DNA from: Rosettibacter sp037481715
GTDB taxonomy: Bacteria > Bacteroidota > Ignavibacteria > Ignavibacteriales > Melioribacteraceae
NCBI GenBank assembly: GCA_037481715.1
Contig: JBBFLD010000012.1
Coordinates: 1 to 64,000, forward strand
DNA length: 64,000 bases
Reading direction: 5' to 3'
A model generated the notes under the pieces. It was not told the origin of the DNA. It searched no databases and was given only the letters and a program-made list of their open reading frames with translations. Both the position numbers and the translations under genes were made by a program. Positions 40,470 to 51,102 of the stretch are shown here, one piece after another (the first letter of the stretch is position 1; every line of letters begins with the position of its first letter).

Positions 40470-43400
40470 TTACTTTATTAAAATTAATTTTATTGTTTTC
40501 ATTTCTTGATTTGTTCTAAGAATACAAAAATAAATACCTGACGGCACTTCATTTCCAAAATTATTTCTAATATCCCATTGAACTTGATACAAACCTGGAG
40601 CTTTATCTTCATCAGTAAGTATTTTTATTTGTCTTCCAAGAATATCATATATTTTAATTTGTACTCTTGTTGTCTGCATAATTTTATAAACTATCTCAGT
40701 TGCTGAATTAAATGGATTTGGGAAATTGCTAAGCGAGGTTTCATTCAAAAAATTTTCTTTCTCTTTTAATGAAGTAGGCAAATCACATAATTTTATTATA
40801 TCATCAGGCATAAGAGCAAAATCATAAATTCTTACATCGTCGATAATACCTTTGAAGTTATAATTAGAATTTGAAGGCAGCATTTGTGCAATTGTTAAAT
40901 CAACATCGGTTTGCAGCAATTTCCCAGACCATGATACGAATGAATCTAATTCACCATTAATCCATAACTCAGCATCTTTTCCATCATAATTAACCACACA
41001 ATGAATGAATTTATTTAATTCAATTTGATTTTCGCTGTCAAGGTCTAAAATATTGCTGCCTGTTTTATCAGTTTTAATTGTCCATCTTAATTTTTTATTC
41101 GCAATAGAAACTTTATAACGTTTATCCCAGCTTCCATGTGAAATAACGTAGGATTCTTTTTCAGGCAGCTCATTTAATTTAATCCAGAAACTTATTGATA
41201 TTCCATTTTGAAAATTTAACGAAGAATTATTTTTGATTAATACATAATCATTAAATCCATCAAATTGTAAAGCAGCATTTGAGATTCCAAATCTGTTTGG
41301 TACAAAAGATGCACCATATATAATTCCATTATTGTTTTTATCACTCTCATCGTTTGCATTTCCATTGAAAGGTAAATAAACAATCAAATTGGCATTTGAA
41401 GTGGTATTATAATTTCTCACCATTACTTTTACACTGTCGATTGCTGAGCCTCCTTTATTATCACTTACAAAACATCTTATATAAAAATCTCCTTCGAATG
41501 ATGGGGATGTCCAATAAGTTGTATCTTCCATTTGATTGATAGAACCATAATCTGAAGACCAATTGAAATAAAGAATATCTTTATCTGCATCTTCTGCATA
41601 GCAAATTAATTTAGTTCTATCGCCTGGTTTAATTTTTCTTGGCACAACTTTAATTGAATTTATTTTAGGCGATTGATTTATTTCATTTAGAACATTAATT
41701 GATATTTGAGCTGAATCTTTTTCTCCAGATTCATCAACTACAATAACTTTTACCAATGCAACAGTTGATTTGTCCGGAGCAATAAAATCAACAACAGGAC
41801 CTTCTCCTTGAATTTTTCCTTCATTAGTTATCCAATAATATTTTAGTTGAGCAGTTTCTTTATCAACTGCTGTGCAGTAAATTTTTGCAGATGAATTTTG
41901 TAATAATTTATTTGAAACAGCAGCAAGACTTTTGATTCTTGGCGGGTAATTTTCAATTAGCATATTTAGATTATAATCGACAACCTTATTATCAATAAAT
42001 AACTTATTAAACTTATATTCAATCTTACCATTAGGAGGAACAAGCACAATTACTACAGCAGAGTTTGAAGGTATTGATAATTCAGAATAATCTGAAACAT
42101 TTTTTGCAATAAAATTATTGCTTATAGTTTCGTAAATATCATAAATGCCATCGGGTAAATTTATTTTCACAACTTTTGTTTCATCATAAGGATTGAACAA
42201 AAGATAAGATTGATAAGAATTTTTCTGAAAAAAATCTGTTGCATTCAAATTGAGTTTCAAAATGTATGGGATATTAGTTGTATCTATCACAGCAGCAAGA
42301 TAACCAACTGAAGATGAGCTATACAATGACAAATTAGTTTTTGCCCATCCACCTTTAATTGCATCTCCTGTGGCTTCAGGAAAACCTGAAGAAGATTTTA
42401 ATAAAGCTTCGTATGCGATGTATGAATTGGGGTCATAAATTTGAGCCCAATCTTCACTATCCTGATGTAAATCATCTAAATATTTGCTATAAAATAATCT
42501 TAAGGCATTAGCAGCATTTAGAACCCATTTACCAATTGCACGAGCAAATCTTTCATCATATCTTGCAACTGGAACAAGAGCCCCAATTTGTTGAAATGTA
42601 TTCATTGAAAATGCATATTGTCTGTCAAAATCTTCTCCAATTAAACCGCTTATATCATATACACCCCATTTGCCTAAAAGCACATTCCACTTTCTCAAAT
42701 TTGTAAAGCTGAAACACCAGTTAAACATTTTTTCAATATCATAATTAGTTCCAATTTCTGCATTCATTCTCGCCGCAGTATAAACTCCATAGGGCAGTTG
42801 AATTTCATAAGCGGGATTAACAGTTAATGAATTTAAAAATTCCAAACACCACTCTGAGCCTGTTAAATATTTCTTTTCTCCAGTTTCCAGGTAAGCATTA
42901 TATAAAATATATGCTACGGCACCAGCTGCTTCGGGTTCTTCAACTCCAATTTTATAAGGTTTTTTATTAATGAAATCCCAACCGCGGTAGTGAAAATCTG
43001 GGATTTGCCAAGGCGTTGCTTTACCGCCGCTTAACATTACAACTTCAAGAAATCTATCTGCAATTGTTCTAAACTGATTTTCATAATCTTCTACATCAGG
43101 ATATAAAGAATATAATTGATAGAAAAACAGATTCGGCATTGTTTCATACCACCAATCATCATAAGTATCATCATGAGGAGAATTTTTATACACATTCATT
43201 TCAGAACGCCGATTAAAATATTCTCTGCTCATTTTAACCCAATCATACCCATTTTGATTTCTTTTATTTATCCCAACAAGAGAAGCACTAACTATTGACG
43301 GCAAAACATTAATTGCTTCGCTATTTGATGTGTATTTAGTTCCAACATAAGTATGCAAGCCAAAACTTTTTTGCTCAGGATAATTTATAGTGTTATTGAT

Positions 43401-43601
43401 TAAATAAATCAATGGTAAATATTCGCCCATTACATTCAAATTATAAATTAATGAATCATAACCTCGCGCAACCATTTTCCAGTCTCTCATTTTATAAGAC
43501 GAAGGGATATTAGGCATCTGTTCAATTCTTGGAATATTTATTTGCTGAGAATAAATGTTTACAAAGAAAATCAAAGTAATTGTAAAATATTTTTTAATCA
43601 T
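40470..43601 (-). CDS. T9SS-exported multi-domain protein: alpha/alpha barrel, Ig-like and LamG domains
   Basis: Protein of 1043 residues from ATG 43601, which overlaps the beta-mannosidase stop by 8 bp; an upstream TTG start would extend the overlap. A signal peptide ends 'NIYSQQ'. Residues 20-480 look like a helical toroid ('DDWWYETMPNLFFYQL', 'SMNTFQQIGALVPVARYD', 'DSEDWAQIYDP') of unknown activity. Ig/PKD-like domains span about 560-740 ('AVDKETAQLKYYWITNEG'). A LamG/concanavalin domain follows at about 740-940 ('ALQFDGFNDYVLI', 'ISFWIKLNELP'). A T9SS domain begins near 955 ('FPNPFNSATE') and ends 'KTIKLILIK'. It is probably a surface enzyme or binding protein for mannan, and is the best candidate for the first attack on the polymer. 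Confidence 0.75.
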   Translation of the reverse strand: MIKKYFTITLIFFVNIYSQQINIPRIEQMPNIPSSYKMRDWKMVARGYDSLIYNLNVMGEYLPLIYLINNTINYPEQKSFGLHTYVGTKYTSNSEAINVLPSIVSASLVGINKRNQNGYDWVKMSREYFNRRSEMNVYKNSPHDDTYDDWWYETMPNLFFYQLYSLYPDVEDYENQFRTIADRFLEVVMLSGGKATPWQIPDFHYRGWDFINKKPYKIGVEEPEAAGAVAYILYNAYLETGEKKYLTGSEWCLEFLNSLTVNPAYEIQLPYGVYTAARMNAEIGTNYDIEKMFNWCFSFTNLRKWNVLLGKWGVYDISGLIGEDFDRQYAFSMNTFQQIGALVPVARYDERFARAIGKWVLNAANALRLFYSKYLDDLHQDSEDWAQIYDPNSYIAYEALLKSSSGFPEATGDAIKGGWAKTNLSLYSSSSVGYLAAVIDTTNIPYILKLNLNATDFFQKNSYQSYLLFNPYDETKVVKINLPDGIYDIYETISNNFIAKNVSDYSELSIPSNSAVVIVLVPPNGKIEYKFNKLFIDNKVVDYNLNMLIENYPPRIKSLAAVSNKLLQNSSAKIYCTAVDKETAQLKYYWITNEGKIQGEGPVVDFIAPDKSTVALVKVIVVDESGEKDSAQISINVLNEINQSPKINSIKVVPRKIKPGDRTKLICYAEDADKDILYFNWSSDYGSINQMEDTTYWTSPSFEGDFYIRCFVSDNKGGSAIDSVKVMVRNYNTTSNANLIVYLPFNGNANDESDKNNNGIIYGASFVPNRFGISNAALQFDGFNDYVLIKNNSSLNFQNGISISFWIKLNELPEKESYVISHGSWDKRYKVSIANKKLRWTIKTDKTGSNILDLDSENQIELNKFIHCVVNYDGKDAELWINGELDSFVSWSGKLLQTDVDLTIAQMLPSNSNYNFKGIIDDVRIYDFALMPDDIIKLCDLPTSLKEKENFLNETSLSNFPNPFNSATEIVYKIMQTTRVQIKIYDILGRQIKILTDEDKAPGLYQVQWDIRNNFGNEVPSGIYFCILRTNQEMKTIKLILIK

Positions 43602-46053
43602 ATTTATTACATAGAAACTTGTTAAGGCAAAATATTTCAATATTATTCTCGTTTAACTCTGCGTTGCCTTCATAAAAAATTCTTATTAACCTGGTTTCAT
43701 TTGGAAGTAAAATAATTCCCCTGTCTTCAAAAATTATATCGGGAGATATGAAGTCAACAAATATTGAAAGTTTATCGGCAGATACTTCAAGATAATTTTC
43801 TTCGCCTTGATTAATCAGCTTTAGTTTGATATTAGTCTGAGGCAGTCTCAAATGCTTCCATTCACTGACTATAAAAACATCTCTGAAAACTTCTTTTTCT
43901 TCATCATTATGTAGAATTATAATAATCACTGAATCTGGAGTTAAATAATTTTTAAGCACGTATAAATTATTTATTGATTCACCCTTAATAGTAATTGATT
44001 TTTTTTCTTCACTCAAAATTCTGCCGCTTAATGAATCAGCCACAATTAATTTTAAAATTCCTTTGAAATTTTTTTCACTTTGATTTAATCCAAGAATATT
44101 TATTTGATTATTTTCTGAATTAACTTTTATTGCTATTTCATTAAATGATTTTTTTACAAAATAATATGATAACTTTGGCTTCAAATCACTGTCAATAAGG
44201 GACCAGCTTACAACGGGCCAGGTATCATTAATCTGCCAAATAATACTTCCATTAGTTCTTGGTTGATTAAATCGCCAATGCAGCAAACATGTTTTTAATG
44301 CTAATGCCTGATTTAATTGAGTAAGATAAATAAACTCATCCCATTTAGTACTTAATGGTAGATGTGTATATAAAAATTTAATTACTCTTTCTGGTCCTTC
44401 AATTTGTTTATTGTGAAATTCAAAAATTCTACTGTTGATTTTTCTTTCTTCAACAGGAATAAATTTTTCTAATGTTGATTTATTTGCAGGTCCCTGAAAT
44501 CCGAACTCTGTAACAAACAAACTATTATCATACTTAACAAAAGAATAATCAATCCATCTGCTCCATATATCCCATTGATGCCGATTCCCGCTGTTTGGAG
44601 AATTTGGGTCTTCGTCAAATCCAAATGGAGAAGATTGCCAATATGGTCTATATGAATCAAGATTTTCAAGAATAGATGGAATTACTTTGCTGAATATTTT
44701 ATAGCCAGGCATTTTTTTATAACTCTTTTTCTGTTCTTGATACCAAATCCATTCATTTTCATTATTGCCGCACCAAATTGCAATTGAGGGATGATATTGT
44801 AATCGATTTACATTGTAATTAATTTCTTCCTTAATATTTTGAATAAACTCTTTATGTTCAGGATAAGAACCGCATGCAAACATAAAATCCTGCCAGACAA
44901 GCAAGCCTAATTCATCACAAATTTCATAGAACAAATCATTTTCATATATACCACCGCCCCAAACTCGAACAAAGTTCATCTTGGCATCTCTAGCATATAA
45001 AAGTAATTGATGATATTTATCTTCGGTTACTCTCGTTAAGAATGCATCAGCAGGAATCCAGTTTACTCCTTTTGCAAATATTTTCTTGCCATTAATTATA
45101 AATTTAAATGTATTTTTATTTTTTTCTTTTAACTGCAGTTCAATTTTTCTTATTCCAACTTTTTTATTTAATGAATCAATAACATTCTTCTTATCATCAA
45201 TTATTTTAATTTCGAGATTATACAAATTCGGTTTGCCATAACCATTGGGCATCCATAATTCCGGATTTTCAATTTTAAATTTGATTTTATTTGAATAATT
45301 TTCTATTTCAATCAATTTATTCACAGAAACATTTTCATTGAATATTTTCACAATAGCAGAAATTTTCTCATCGGTAAATCTTTTAATATCAAGTTCAATT
45401 TCTACAATTGCATAATTGTTTTTTATTTCTTTTGTGTAAAAACGAAAATTCTCAATCTCAGCTTTGTTGATTTTTTTTAGATAAACATTTTTCCATACAC
45501 CCATCGTTGGGAAAGATGGGCCCCAATCCCATCCAAATGAATATTGAGCTTTTCTTATGTATACTCTATAGGAATTTAATGCCACAGGTAGCTTACCATA
45601 ATATCTTTCCTGTTTTTCTGCATATTTAATCGGGGATTCAAAGATGAGCTTTAGTTCATTATTTTTTTCATTTAATATCTTTGTAACATCAAATTCATAC
45701 TTTATAAACATATTCGAAGCCGTGCCTATTTGAATATTATTCAAAAATATCTTTGCTATTGTATCAATTCCCTCAAATACTAATTTTATATTCGATGAAT
45801 CATCATGTAAAAAAGGCAAATCAAAAGTTGTTTTGTAAATCCAATCACTTTCCGAAACCCATCCAAGTTTATTTTCATTGTCTGAATAAAATGGATCATC
45901 AATCAAATTATTTTTTAGAAGATCAGTATGAACTGTTCCGGGGACTTCAGCTTGAATGCTTTTAATTTTTTTTATTGCTTCAGGTGTAAATGGTGAATAA
46001 TTTTTTCCGAGACTTAATTCCCAATTTTTATTTAATAAATACTTTTCATTCAT
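43594..46053 (-). CDS. GH2 beta-mannosidase
   Basis: Protein of 819 residues without a signal peptide, so cytoplasmic. 'AEVPGTVHTDLLKNNLIDDP' followed by 'WVSESDWIYKTTF' is the N-terminal signature of GH2 beta-mannosidases. The acid/base is Glu432 in 'WCGNNENEW' and the nucleophile Glu516 in 'FVTEFGFQGP'; 'RVWGGGIYENDLFYEICDE' is also typical. It would remove non-reducing beta-mannose units from imported oligosaccharides, complementing the two GH130 proteins. GAGGAT lies upstream of the ATG, and the gene follows the alpha/alpha-barrel protein by 18 bp. This is the main evidence that region A targets beta-mannosides. Confidence 0.93.
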   Translation of the reverse strand: MNEKYLLNKNWELSLGKNYSPFTPEAIKKIKSIQAEVPGTVHTDLLKNNLIDDPFYSDNENKLGWVSESDWIYKTTFDLPFLHDDSSNIKLVFEGIDTIAKIFLNNIQIGTASNMFIKYEFDVTKILNEKNNELKLIFESPIKYAEKQERYYGKLPVALNSYRVYIRKAQYSFGWDWGPSFPTMGVWKNVYLKKINKAEIENFRFYTKEIKNNYAIVEIELDIKRFTDEKISAIVKIFNENVSVNKLIEIENYSNKIKFKIENPELWMPNGYGKPNLYNLEIKIIDDKKNVIDSLNKKVGIRKIELQLKEKNKNTFKFIINGKKIFAKGVNWIPADAFLTRVTEDKYHQLLLYARDAKMNFVRVWGGGIYENDLFYEICDELGLLVWQDFMFACGSYPEHKEFIQNIKEEINYNVNRLQYHPSIAIWCGNNENEWIWYQEQKKSYKKMPGYKIFSKVIPSILENLDSYRPYWQSSPFGFDEDPNSPNSGNRHQWDIWSRWIDYSFVKYDNSLFVTEFGFQGPANKSTLEKFIPVEERKINSRIFEFHNKQIEGPERVIKFLYTHLPLSTKWDEFIYLTQLNQALALKTCLLHWRFNQPRTNGSIIWQINDTWPVVSWSLIDSDLKPKLSYYFVKKSFNEIAIKVNSENNQINILGLNQSEKNFKGILKLIVADSLSGRILSEEKKSITIKGESINNLYVLKNYLTPDSVIIIILHNDEEKEVFRDVFIVSEWKHLRLPQTNIKLKLINQGEENYLEVSADKLSIFVDFISPDIIFEDRGIILLPNETRLIRIFYEGNAELNENNIEIFCLNKFLCNKYD

Positions 46054-46071
46054 AATTTTTATCCTCTTTAA

Positions 46072-48576
46072 TCATAACTTTATTGTGAGTTCTTCAATTT
46101 TGTGTTGATGAACAAAATTAATATCTATTATCCACCCATCATTAATTTTTCTAATTAGATAATCCACTTTGCGATCTGGACTTAGAAGAATTTCCTTCGG
46201 AATTCGATTCGTAATTATTGTTGTTTTGTTTTTATGACCTTTAAATGCTTTAAGAAAAATTTTCATTTTGTTGTTACTAACATTTATATCATCGAGAATA
46301 GAATTTGTTGTTTTCAAATAAGAATTTTGTATTGCCCCTTTTGAAAAAGTAATTTCCCTAACGTTCGATAATTTTTGCGGCAGTACAAAAGAATAAATTT
46401 CTTTATCATTAATTTTATTTCGATAAACTTTATCTCTCATAATACGAACTTTGGATAAATGACCACTTACATTAAGATTCAATACACATTCTTTTTGATT
46501 TGGGAGTAAGTATGGATTGAATTCTATATTCCATTCATTATAATTTATTCCGAACAAATGATAAAGAGTATAAAGATACCAGCCTGCAGCCCATAAGAAT
46601 TGTGGTTTATCAATTGTCCCATAAACTTTTGAATCGTTATAATCACCATTTCTAACTTCATACATTGCTGGTTGACCATTTGGTCCTTTCATAATCCCAT
46701 CAATTGTCATATTGTTTTTGATAAAACTAAATGCTTTTTCTCTATTATCAGCTGAAATAAGTGCTAAAGCATACCATGCATTTGAATGAAACCAGATTCC
46801 TCCATTCAAATAATAAAATTTATCACCTGCTTCGTTGCCTGCAAATTGCCATAAGTCTTTAAGCTCACTAAAATCCATTGGATTGACAGTGTAGACGCCT
46901 GTATTTTTATCTAACAAAAATTTTTCAGCTGTATTTATCATTCCCAAAATTTTTGATGAATCAATTACATTAAAATGGGATGCAAGTAATGAACCACTGT
47001 AATAATGTACATCAATTGAATCTGGCTTCAAATAATTCATCAGATAATGAAATTTTTCTATCCATAATTTTTCATTTAAGCTCTTTTCAATTTTATCTGA
47101 TAAAACTTCATATTCAAGAAGTTTATTTTCATTTTTTTCAATAAATGCAGAAATAAAAATAAAAGCACGAATTGCTTTGATAGTTAAAATTGTCATGTAA
47201 CTTCTTGGTCCGTAAAGCTTCCCAATATCCCACCAATCAGGACGATAAGACCATATTAAATCATCATCCCCTTTGGTTTTCAATGCATTGGAAAGTGATT
47301 GTTCGAGATATGGATAGATTTGCTCTATAAATTTTTTATCTTGGGAATACTTCAAATATTCTGCTGCAACTATGATGAACCACAAATTATTCCAGTTATC
47401 AAAATCTGCATACTCAGTTACAAATGCAGAATCTTTCCAGTAGTATGCATGAGGAATTATTTTATCTTGGTTAGCATGTTTTATAATGAATTCAAAATTT
47501 TTTCTTACTCTATCTAAATTAAATTTCACAGCAGCAAAATCTGTCATTAAAACATCATGTGTAAAATAAAAATTATACTCAGCTGGACATGGCATTGGTT
47601 CTATTTGTCCATCAATATAATGTTTATTAACCTCAAGAATAGCATTGGACCATTTTACTGTTTTATCTATCCAATTATCTCCACTTTTAATTATATCATT
47701 TTTACTAACTCTTGATAAAATAAAATTTTCAAAGTCATTAATTTCTTTGTGATAATTCTTCATTAAATAACCAGCTAATTCTTCACTTTCATTTACCTTA
47801 CATGTGCCAATAATTTGTTTAACTATAAATTTTTCGCGCGGCTTTATTTTTTTTCTGTAAAGAAAATTTGAAGTTGGTTCTTCAATTAAATTTTTATACG
47901 AAGAATACATTTGAAAGTTTATTTTATCTATTAGAGATTTATTGATGATAAAGTCAACAGGCTTTTCCACAACATTCAAAATAAATAATTGTGTGTTCTG
48001 TGTTTCTCTTGCTAAGTTATCAACAAAAATTGCAGCTCCATCATTTTTTGAAATTGTCTTTATAGATTTCTTTAATTCATATGTATGGGAAGTTCTTAAT
48101 GCAAGAGATAACCTTGTAAATAGTTCAACTTCTTTTGTTTCATTTGTATTATTCTTAATGGAATATGAAATTACAATCGCAGGGTTTGACTTAGTAAACT
48201 GGTAATATATTTCAATAGATTTTTCATCTTCAGTTTTATAAAATTTTACAGAGTATGGAGTAAGTTCAATTTGAAAAGTTTGATTATTGAGCCATTGATA
48301 CTCATCTCCAAATTTTAATCCAATGTTCATAACATAAGTAGTATCGCGATACCAGAAATCTTTGCTTAAATCAATACTGTTTGCAACAGGATAATAAAAA
48401 CTAAATCTTTGAGGGACTGGACAGCTGTGATGAAATTCTGACCCAACATAAAAACTTCCGACTTCTATTTTTGCATCGCCTTTATAATTAATCTTTTCAA
48501 AAATTTTTTCTTGTGAAAATATCTGCAAAGAAAAAAAAGCAGTAAAAAAAAATGATACTATAAATTTTGTTTTCAT
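46072..48576 (-). CDS. Putative six-hairpin (alpha/alpha barrel) glycosidase with signal peptide
   Basis: Protein of 834 residues with a signal peptide ending 'IFSQE'. The N-terminal half (25-300) is beta-rich, and the second half carries repeated helical hairpins typical of six-hairpin glycosidases: 'FYFTHDVLMTDFAAVKF' near 339, 'DNWNNLWFIIVAAEYLKYS', 'YRPDWWDIGKLYGPRSYM' and 'LNGGIWFHSNAWYALALI'. This layout resembles GH63/GH94/amylo-1,6-glucosidase-like enzymes, but I cannot assign a family. The start overlaps the GH130 stop by four bases (ATGA). Lacking a T9SS domain, it should be periplasmic, perhaps trimming mannan oligosaccharides before import. Confidence 0.6.
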   Translation of the reverse strand: MKTKFIVSFFFTAFFSLQIFSQEKIFEKINYKGDAKIEVGSFYVGSEFHHSCPVPQRFSFYYPVANSIDLSKDFWYRDTTYVMNIGLKFGDEYQWLNNQTFQIELTPYSVKFYKTEDEKSIEIYYQFTKSNPAIVISYSIKNNTNETKEVELFTRLSLALRTSHTYELKKSIKTISKNDGAAIFVDNLARETQNTQLFILNVVEKPVDFIINKSLIDKINFQMYSSYKNLIEEPTSNFLYRKKIKPREKFIVKQIIGTCKVNESEELAGYLMKNYHKEINDFENFILSRVSKNDIIKSGDNWIDKTVKWSNAILEVNKHYIDGQIEPMPCPAEYNFYFTHDVLMTDFAAVKFNLDRVRKNFEFIIKHANQDKIIPHAYYWKDSAFVTEYADFDNWNNLWFIIVAAEYLKYSQDKKFIEQIYPYLEQSLSNALKTKGDDDLIWSYRPDWWDIGKLYGPRSYMTILTIKAIRAFIFISAFIEKNENKLLEYEVLSDKIEKSLNEKLWIEKFHYLMNYLKPDSIDVHYYSGSLLASHFNVIDSSKILGMINTAEKFLLDKNTGVYTVNPMDFSELKDLWQFAGNEAGDKFYYLNGGIWFHSNAWYALALISADNREKAFSFIKNNMTIDGIMKGPNGQPAMYEVRNGDYNDSKVYGTIDKPQFLWAAGWYLYTLYHLFGINYNEWNIEFNPYLLPNQKECVLNLNVSGHLSKVRIMRDKVYRNKINDKEIYSFVLPQKLSNVREITFSKGAIQNSYLKTTNSILDDINVSNNKMKIFLKAFKGHKNKTTIITNRIPKEILLSPDRKVDYLIRKINDGWIIDINFVHQHKIEELTIKL

Positions 48577-49826
48577 TTTTCATTTAATAATTTATCAAGT
48601 AATTCATTTAAGTCAACAAATGCAAAACTGCTTGCATAGTCAGACATTGCATAAGGAAACACAAGATAATTTTCATTAATCACACCACCGCATGAATACA
48701 CAACATTTGGAACATAACCATTTCTTTCATGTTCTTTGGCTTCGAGCAAAGGTGTTTTTAATCTTCCAATTAATTTTGCTGGGTCATCTTTATCTAACAA
48801 GAATGCTCCCATAGAATATCTTCTTGCAGGACCCACACCATGACTTAAACACAACCAGCCTTTATCAGTTTCGATTGGCGAGCCGCAATTTCCAATCTGA
48901 AAAAATTCCCATGAATACTTCGGCTCCATTAATAATTGTTTGGAATTCCATTCATATAAATTATCCGAAAACATAATGAAATTATTTTCGTTATCTTGGC
49001 GTGAAAGCATAACATATTTGCCATTAATTTTTCTTGGGAAAAGAGCCATCCCTTTGTTTTTAACTTCTGAACCTTTTAAAGAGGCAATTGTAAAGTTTAG
49101 GAAATCTTGAGTTTTAAGAAGCTGCATTGAAATATTATGTCCATCATATGCGCAGTAAGTTGCATAATAAATTTTTTCTCCATTATCTTCAGTAAAAAGA
49201 ACAAAACGAGCATCTTCCATTCCATTCATTTCTAAATCTAATTGAGGAAAAAGAGTTCTTTCAGAAATATCAATTGGTTCAAATCTGGCTTCGTATATGT
49301 CGTCTGAAATTAAATTAATCTCAGGCATTTCAGCAAAATCTGAGGGCGGGTCGAGCTCAATATTATTATCACTGTCAATTACCCCGCTTCTGAAAACAAT
49401 TGATGAAACATGGCCTTCCCCAGTTGCTCTCAAACTAATAATAAATCTCTTTTTATTACTTGGGAGACCGGATTGGTCGGGATGCCAAACCATTGAAGGA
49501 TTAAATAATGCAGCACTTTCCAGCGAGTATTCGTTTGAAAAGTATGAGCCTATCAGCAATTTTTTAATTTCTGAAATATTGGTGTTTTGAGGCCCGTATT
49601 TTTTTACTTCATTGTATCTTCTTATAAAAAATTTCTCTATGTCTTTATGTCGATATGAATATAATTTCTTTACTCTTTCAAATTCTTGTTCTACTTCGAG
49701 TTCAGATAAATCGTAAATTCTATTAATGATTTTTTTAATTCTTTCTTTATTGAATGGCTCGAAAGGTCTGAGAATTACACGATTAATATTTGGCTTAAGA
49801 ATAACAGAAGAATAATTAACAATCAT
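48573..49826 (-). CDS. GH130 family protein, long form
   Basis: Protein of 417 residues without signal peptide. It belongs to the five-bladed beta-propeller family GH130 of mannoside phosphorylases and beta-mannosidases. 'LFNPSMVWHPDQSG', 'EMNGMEDARFVLF' (likely catalytic Asp), 'ALFPRKINGKYVMLSR' and 'QIGNCGSPIETDKGWLCLSH' show the fold. An extra helical N-terminal stretch (about 20-110) sets it apart from the shorter paralogue at 51103. Whether it is a phosphorylase or a hydrolase depends on phosphate-binding residues that I cannot judge by eye. AAAGGAGAT precedes the ATG and the stop is coupled to the next gene. Confidence 0.88.
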   Translation of the reverse strand: MIVNYSSVILKPNINRVILRPFEPFNKERIKKIINRIYDLSELEVEQEFERVKKLYSYRHKDIEKFFIRRYNEVKKYGPQNTNISEIKKLLIGSYFSNEYSLESAALFNPSMVWHPDQSGLPSNKKRFIISLRATGEGHVSSIVFRSGVIDSDNNIELDPPSDFAEMPEINLISDDIYEARFEPIDISERTLFPQLDLEMNGMEDARFVLFTEDNGEKIYYATYCAYDGHNISMQLLKTQDFLNFTIASLKGSEVKNKGMALFPRKINGKYVMLSRQDNENNFIMFSDNLYEWNSKQLLMEPKYSWEFFQIGNCGSPIETDKGWLCLSHGVGPARRYSMGAFLLDKDDPAKLIGRLKTPLLEAKEHERNGYVPNVVYSCGGVINENYLVFPYAMSDYASSFAFVDLNELLDKLLNEK

Positions 49827-49837
49827 CTTATCTCCTT

Positions 49838-51088
49838 TTAATTTTTCTCGAGATTCATTTTTTCATATTCATAAATTTTTAATAAAGAAAACAATGCTTC
49901 AATAGTTGATTCAGCTCCTGAATTTTTATTAACATTATTTTTTTCAATTACTCCATCATAACATATTCCAGAATTTACCTGATACATAATTTCATTTGCA
50001 TCATTATATCCTGTGAACCATTTAAATATTTTTTTGCTAAGTTCATAATATTTTTTTTCTTTAGTTATACTGGCAGCTTTTATAGTAGCAAAAATCATTG
50101 GACTTATTGTGTAAGCTATTTGTGGAAATTTCTTTATCTCTTTTGCTGAGATTTTATTCCCTTCTTTTCTAACTGTGAATTCAGATAAAAATTTTTTCTT
50201 AATCAAATAGTTGTAGAAATAATTTATTTCGTTCAATGATGCTGATAAATATCTTTTATCATTAAGGATTGAATAAGCATTTAATAAAGCATAAGATTGC
50301 ACATTTCCCCAGCCATGCCATGAATTTTCCCAGCTTAGAAATGCATAAAATGGAAATTGATTTTTATCCCCAGTTTGCATCAATAATATACCATCACAAT
50401 AATTTTTTACCAAATGAATTACAGTAGAGTCGTTGAAAGACTTGTAATAGTTTACCAATGAAATAACAATCAAAGCTGCCTGATCTGCGGCATATTTATA
50501 AGGAAGCCAAGTTGGCTTTTTAATCCCATCAATTTGAATTGTTGATTTTTCTTTTTTGGTAATTCTTTTTAAAGCATCAATTGTTTTTTTTATTGAAGAT
50601 GAAATGCGTAGAGAAAAATCTTTATCATCTTCGAAATATTTATAAGCTTCGGTCAAACTCCATAATGCACGCCAACTCCACCAGTTTGGTTCAGCTACAC
50701 TGTTTTTATGTGTTTTATTAATTGTGTAATCATTAAAAATAAAATTGTAAAAAAAGCCATTCTCACTTTGCATAAACAAAATAAATTCTATTAGCTTTTG
50801 AGCTTTTCTTTTACTTTCTAAATCATTAAATAATTTATAATGTTTTAGATAAACAATTATTGCACGAGATACGTCATCAACACATGCAATCCCTTCGTCG
50901 TCATCACCAACCCATTTATAATCTGGATATTCACTGTAGATGTGGATTATTCCTAAAGTTTTTTTACCAACATTTATTTCTTCATAAAGATTATTCAAGT
51001 GTGAAAGATTAATTAAAATAGAATCAGAATTTGCATAAGCAATAAAATGAATAAGGAAAAATATTATCAGAAGAAATTTCTTTTTCAT
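49838..51088 (-). CDS. Exported alpha/alpha-barrel protein of unknown activity, GH130-associated
   Basis: Protein of 416 residues with a signal peptide (1-20, ending AYANS). Repeated helical hairpins with aromatic-rich turns ('VDDVSRAIIVYLKHYK', 'SVAEPNWWSWRALWSLTEAY', 'SWENSWHGWGNVQSYALLNA', 'QIAYTISPMIFATIKAAS') indicate an (alpha/alpha)6-type fold. 'WVGDDDEGIACVDDVSRA' is an acidic cluster that may mark an active site. It sits between two GH130 genes with gaps of 11 and 14 bp, which fits a glycosidase feeding the cytoplasmic phosphorylases. No family assignment is possible from memory. Confidence 0.6.
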   Translation of the reverse strand: MKKKFLLIIFFLIHFIAYANSDSILINLSHLNNLYEEINVGKKTLGIIHIYSEYPDYKWVGDDDEGIACVDDVSRAIIVYLKHYKLFNDLESKRKAQKLIEFILFMQSENGFFYNFIFNDYTINKTHKNSVAEPNWWSWRALWSLTEAYKYFEDDKDFSLRISSSIKKTIDALKRITKKEKSTIQIDGIKKPTWLPYKYAADQAALIVISLVNYYKSFNDSTVIHLVKNYCDGILLMQTGDKNQFPFYAFLSWENSWHGWGNVQSYALLNAYSILNDKRYLSASLNEINYFYNYLIKKKFLSEFTVRKEGNKISAKEIKKFPQIAYTISPMIFATIKAASITKEKKYYELSKKIFKWFTGYNDANEIMYQVNSGICYDGVIEKNNVNKNSGAESTIEALFSLLKIYEYEKMNLEKN

Positions 51089-51102
51089 AGCAATAACATT
51101 AA

